Shown: piece after piece, positions 6,351 to 8,401 of the stretch
How the letters are laid out: each line of letters starts with the position of its first letter
Numbering within the stretch: the first letter of the stretch is position 1
NCBI GenBank assembly: GCA_903924805.1
Contig: CAIYCZ010000457.1
Location: 1 to 8,401 of the forward strand
DNA: 8,401 bases
Reading direction: 5' to 3'
Origin: an uncultured delta proteobacterium
Lineage (GTDB): Bacteria > Desulfobacterota > WTBG01 > CAIYCZ01
The notes under the pieces: model-generated
What the model saw: the letters and a program-made list of their open reading frames with translations, nothing else
Databases searched by the model: none
What the model was told of the DNA's origin: nothing
Translations under genes and position numbers: made by a program

Positions 6351-7811
6351 TTAGCGGGCGCCTCTTCTTGAGAATACAGCCGGGGGTGTTCGTAAAAGAA
6401 TTTTAAAATCAAGGGTTAAAGACCAGTTTTCTATATATTGCTGGTCAAGTTTCATCCATTCATCAAAGGTTGTTTCATTCCGGCCATTGACCTGCCATAG
6501 GCACGTTATCCCGGGAGTTACTGAAAGCCTCTTTTTATCCCACGGGCGATATTGCTGTACTTCTGCGTGGATTGGAGGTCGTGGTCCGACAAGGCTCATC
6601 TCGCCTTTTAAAACGTTAAAGAGCTGTGGAAATTCATCAAGGCTTGAAATTCTAAGAAAATTTCCAAAGCGTGTAATACGCGGGTCATTCGTGATCTTGA
6701 AGACAGGTCCATCCATTTCATTCAAGTGTAAAAGATCATCCTGATACTTATCAGCATCCATGACCATTGAGCGGAATTTATACATGATAAATCGTCTGCC
6801 ATTTTTACCGACCCTTTCCTGGCGGAATAAAATAGGGCCGGGAGAGTCTCTTTTTATAAGAATTGGCAGAATAATGAATATCGGCAGGAAGAGAATAATG
6901 AGAGATACGGATAAAAGTATATCAATGAGGCGTTTAAGAAAGAGTTTCTGGGGACTGTGGGGTACCCCTTTGAGAACGAAGAGAGAAATAGTGTCGAGAC
7001 GTTCTACAAAAATATTTCCTACGTTTTCAAGAATGGTGGATGCGTCAAAGGCAAAGTCAATGCCCTCTATATTGCAGCGAAGTGCAAGGCTGCTGAGCTG
7101 TTGCAGATTATGTATGCCGCCGGCAAAGAGAATACAATCAACCACGTTATTTTCAAGAACAGCAAGCAAATCCGTAATCAGGCCTGCTACCGGACAATTA
7201 CAGAGCTTTTTACCAACCTCTGATTTGTCATCAGTCAGCAATCCAACAACCCTGATGCCCCATTCAGGGTGTGCATTAAAGAGACGGCATGCACCCAGCG
7301 CTTTTTCATTTGTTCCAATTATAAGCAGATACCGGATAAAATTACCCTTGCCATGTTCATATCGAATAAACAACGGCAGGCATAGTCTGTTTCCTGTAAT
7401 GAGTATCCAGACTAATGGAAAATAAATAAGGATAAAGCAGAGGTCTGCCCTGAGAGGATAGTAAATAACCATAAAAGCTAAAAAAATGACAGAGGAAAAC
7501 AGGCATGAAAAAGCAGTCCGTTGAAGAATAGACACTGTTTTTTGAATGGTTAAAAAACGGTAGCAGTTAAAAAGATAAAGGAAGATGAAGAGCACTATGA
7601 AGAGGAGCGGCAAGAGGTGCACGTAACAATTCAAATAATAGGGGAACTCTAAATAGGCAATTTTAGGATAGAGAGGAACATTAAAGAGCCTGCTGCCGAA
7701 GGCCATGATTTTTAACGACAGGAATGTACAAATACCATAGGAGATGATTATAGATAGTATATCAAGGAATAATAATGGTGGTGTAAAATACTGTTCCTGT
7801 TCCCGTATCAT
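6351..7811 (-). CDS. Polyprenyl-phosphate glycosylphosphotransferase (WbaP/CpsE-like)
   Basis: This 486-residue membrane enzyme transfers a sugar-1-phosphate from a nucleotide sugar to undecaprenyl phosphate, the first step of repeat-unit assembly for a surface polysaccharide. The N-terminal part has four or five hydrophobic spans (about 12-32, 60-82, 100-117, 123-140). A cytoplasmic Rossmann-like domain follows (about 158-270, starting RYLLIIGTNEKALG). A further hydrophobic segment at about 294-318 enters the catalytic domain, with SPGPILFRQERVG, YKFRSM, the Asp392-Glu393 dyad in SLDEFPQLFNVLKGEMSLVG, GPRPP (409-413), and VTPGITCLWQVNGR. All hallmark residues of the large bacterial phosphoglycosyl transferases are present and the length is normal. 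The sugar it transfers cannot be told from the sequence. ATG 7811 has an in-frame stop two codons upstream and no clear Shine-Dalgarno. The TPR gene follows after 54 nt and an acyltransferase gene lies upstream on the same strand. Confidence 0.95.
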   Translation of the reverse strand: MIREQEQYFTPPLLFLDILSIIISYGICTFLSLKIMAFGSRLFNVPLYPKIAYLEFPYYLNCYVHLLPLLFIVLFIFLYLFNCYRFLTIQKTVSILQRTAFSCLFSSVIFLAFMVIYYPLRADLCFILIYFPLVWILITGNRLCLPLFIRYEHGKGNFIRYLLIIGTNEKALGACRLFNAHPEWGIRVVGLLTDDKSEVGKKLCNCPVAGLITDLLAVLENNVVDCILFAGGIHNLQQLSSLALRCNIEGIDFAFDASTILENVGNIFVERLDTISLFVLKGVPHSPQKLFLKRLIDILLSVSLIILFLPIFIILPILIKRDSPGPILFRQERVGKNGRRFIMYKFRSMVMDADKYQDDLLHLNEMDGPVFKITNDPRITRFGNFLRISSLDEFPQLFNVLKGEMSLVGPRPPIHAEVQQYRPWDKKRLSVTPGITCLWQVNGRNETTFDEWMKLDQQYIENWSLTLDFKILLRTPPAVFSRRGAR

Positions 7812-7869
7812 AATTTAATTGACGTACTCAAATAGTGTTCTTTCACAAACCATCAATAATCAGCAGTTG

Positions 7870-7892
7870 AAAAAGCCGGCTAGTCAGCCGAC
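7870..7892 (-). terminator. Rho-independent terminator-like hairpin with T-tract
   Basis: On the minus strand GTCGGC (7892 to 7887), a 6-nt loop TGACTA, and GCCGGC (7880 to 7875) form a 6-bp GC-rich stem with one G-U pair, followed at once by TTTTT (7874 to 7870). It would end minus-strand transcripts from the acyltransferase gene, 174 nt after its stop. The stem is short, so efficiency is uncertain. An attenuator or 5'-end hairpin for the sugar transferase is the alternative. Confidence 0.55.
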
Positions 7893-7903
7893 ACTTTAAT
7901 GAT

Positions 7904-7932
7904 AGTATACGCTATTAATAAGTACTTTTAAA
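7904..7932 (-). promoter_or_regulatory. Candidate promoter upstream of the sugar transferase
   Basis: On the minus strand TTTAAA (7932 to 7927, four of six matches) and TATACT (7909 to 7904, five of six) are 17 nt apart. The predicted start near 7897 falls just before the hairpin at 7892, leaving a leader of about 85 nt to ATG 7811. The score is modest and the DNA is AT-rich, so a chance match is possible. Confidence 0.35.
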
Positions 7933-8066
7933 ACAGAATTTTATTTCGGAAATATAGCGTCAATTGTCAACAAAAATATTGCTAAAATGAAATGTTAAAC
8001 ACAGAAACCTAACATAAATTATGAGGGATAAACTTGCGCATTTTAAGTATAAAGAATAGTTGCATC

Positions 8067-8401
8067 CTATCTGAAAAGACTAAATGAAACAAGCCCCATG
8101 ACCAGCTTATGGAATAGCCATGACAGTATGAGTATAAACAGTAAGAATAAACTGAATTCAATTGCCAGGGTTGGCAGGTCAGTATGTTTAATAATAGGAT
8201 TGTATTTTATAAGAAAAGCCCCGTGAATAAGAAAAAGTTCATAGGATATGGTGCCACAGAAATAAAGGAAATAACTCACATAATGCTTAAAACCTGCATA
8301 TCCGGAAATAATCAGCAACGCTGCAGTTAATAGAATACTGTTAATTTCATTACCGCATTTAAACACTATATAAGGGATATGTTTTTCTGTGAAAGAAATC
8401 A
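8067..8401 (-). CDS. Membrane acyltransferase (family 3-like), C-terminal fragment
   Basis: The frame is open to the right edge, so only the last 111 residues are visible and the true start lies outside; the GTG at 8366 is internal. The fragment is very hydrophobic, with about three membrane spans: LLTAALLIISGYAGF, a segment with YFLYFCGTISYELFLIHGAFLI, and FSLFLLFILILSWLF. The phrase GTISYELFLIH is typical of the last helices of acyltransferase family 3 (OafA/WecH-like) proteins, which move acetyl or other acyl groups onto sugars of surface polysaccharides. The conserved N-terminal His of the family is outside the window, so activity cannot be judged. It stops at TAG 8069-8067, 255 nt ahead of the sugar transferase on the same strand, which fits a polysaccharide locus. 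Other polytopic acyltransferase-like proteins are possible. Confidence 0.7.
   Translation of the reverse strand, partial: ISFTEKHIPYIVFKCGNEINSILLTAALLIISGYAGFKHYVSYFLYFCGTISYELFLIHGAFLIKYNPIIKHTDLPTLAIEFSLFLLFILILSWLFHKLVMGLVSFSLFR

Larger units (their letters stand above)
7812..8066. other. AT-rich intergenic region, no gene seen
   Basis: These 255 nt separate the acyltransferase stop from the sugar transferase start. I see no ORF longer than a few codons with a ribosome site. It holds a minus-strand hairpin with a T-tract (7870-7892), a candidate minus-strand promoter just before it (7904-7932), and a close tandem pair TTGACA-A-TTGACG on the minus strand (7970 to 7958) that could be a regulator site. 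No JUMPstart/ops element is visible. Confidence 0.6.

Noticed and set aside
6760..7425. Long plus-strand ORF (221 codons) opposite the sugar transferase
   Set aside because: It is antisense to strongly conserved catalytic and Rossmann domains. Its translation is rich in Arg, Ser and Pro with no domain, as expected of a shadow frame.
8025..8060. Plus-strand ATG with 12 codons in the right spacer
   Set aside because: It is too short, with no ribosome site or recognisable peptide.

Overview
The window looks like chromosomal DNA from a Gram-negative bacterium with moderately AT-rich DNA and long AT-rich intergenic spacers. It carries lipoprotein-type and signal-peptide-bearing M16 peptidases, a large-type polyprenyl-phosphate sugar transferase, a TPR scaffold and a membrane iron-sulfur protein of a type best known from anaerobes. 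An anaerobic or microaerophilic lineage is plausible, for example Planctomycetota of the anammox type, Desulfobacterota or Nitrospirota. This is inference from gene style only; there is no rRNA or marker gene here.

Left block (1-3423, minus strand). Reading along the minus strand, a zinc M16 peptidase (HLLEH present, start corrected to 3423) is followed by an M16 homologue whose zinc motif is destroyed (start corrected to 1895). The two overlap by 8 nt (ATGATTAA), and the second start has a strong Shine-Dalgarno. This is the usual arrangement for an active/inactive M16B heterodimer exported to the envelope. After a 97-nt gap comes a small lipoprotein with TPR-like repeats, cut by the left edge.

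Centre (3514-4615, plus strand). A good sigma70-type promoter drives a two-gene unit divergent from the peptidases. Its first gene is a 48-residue single-span membrane protein ending in CLACIGIG. It has a TTG start, so ordinary ORF calling with a length or ATG filter misses it. It resembles the tiny 'CD1871A family CXXC' proteins. Nineteen nt later comes a NapH/NosR-like polytopic membrane ferredoxin with 19 cysteines, whose last cluster motif has unusual spacing. This pair is the most interesting part of the window: a probable membrane redox module whose substrate is unknown.

Right block (4683-8401, minus strand). In transcription order there is the C-terminus of a membrane acyltransferase (family 3, cut by the right edge), a 255-nt AT-rich spacer with a hairpin plus T-tract and a candidate promoter, a polyprenyl glycosylphosphotransferase that would start polysaccharide assembly, and a 537-residue cytoplasmic TPR protein. 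A perfect 17-bp palindrome containing TATAAT separates the last two. The block looks like the edge of a surface polysaccharide locus. The plus-strand ferredoxin unit and this minus-strand block converge at 4616-4682, where I see no clear terminator. I found no tRNA, rRNA, CRISPR array, transposase or attachment site.
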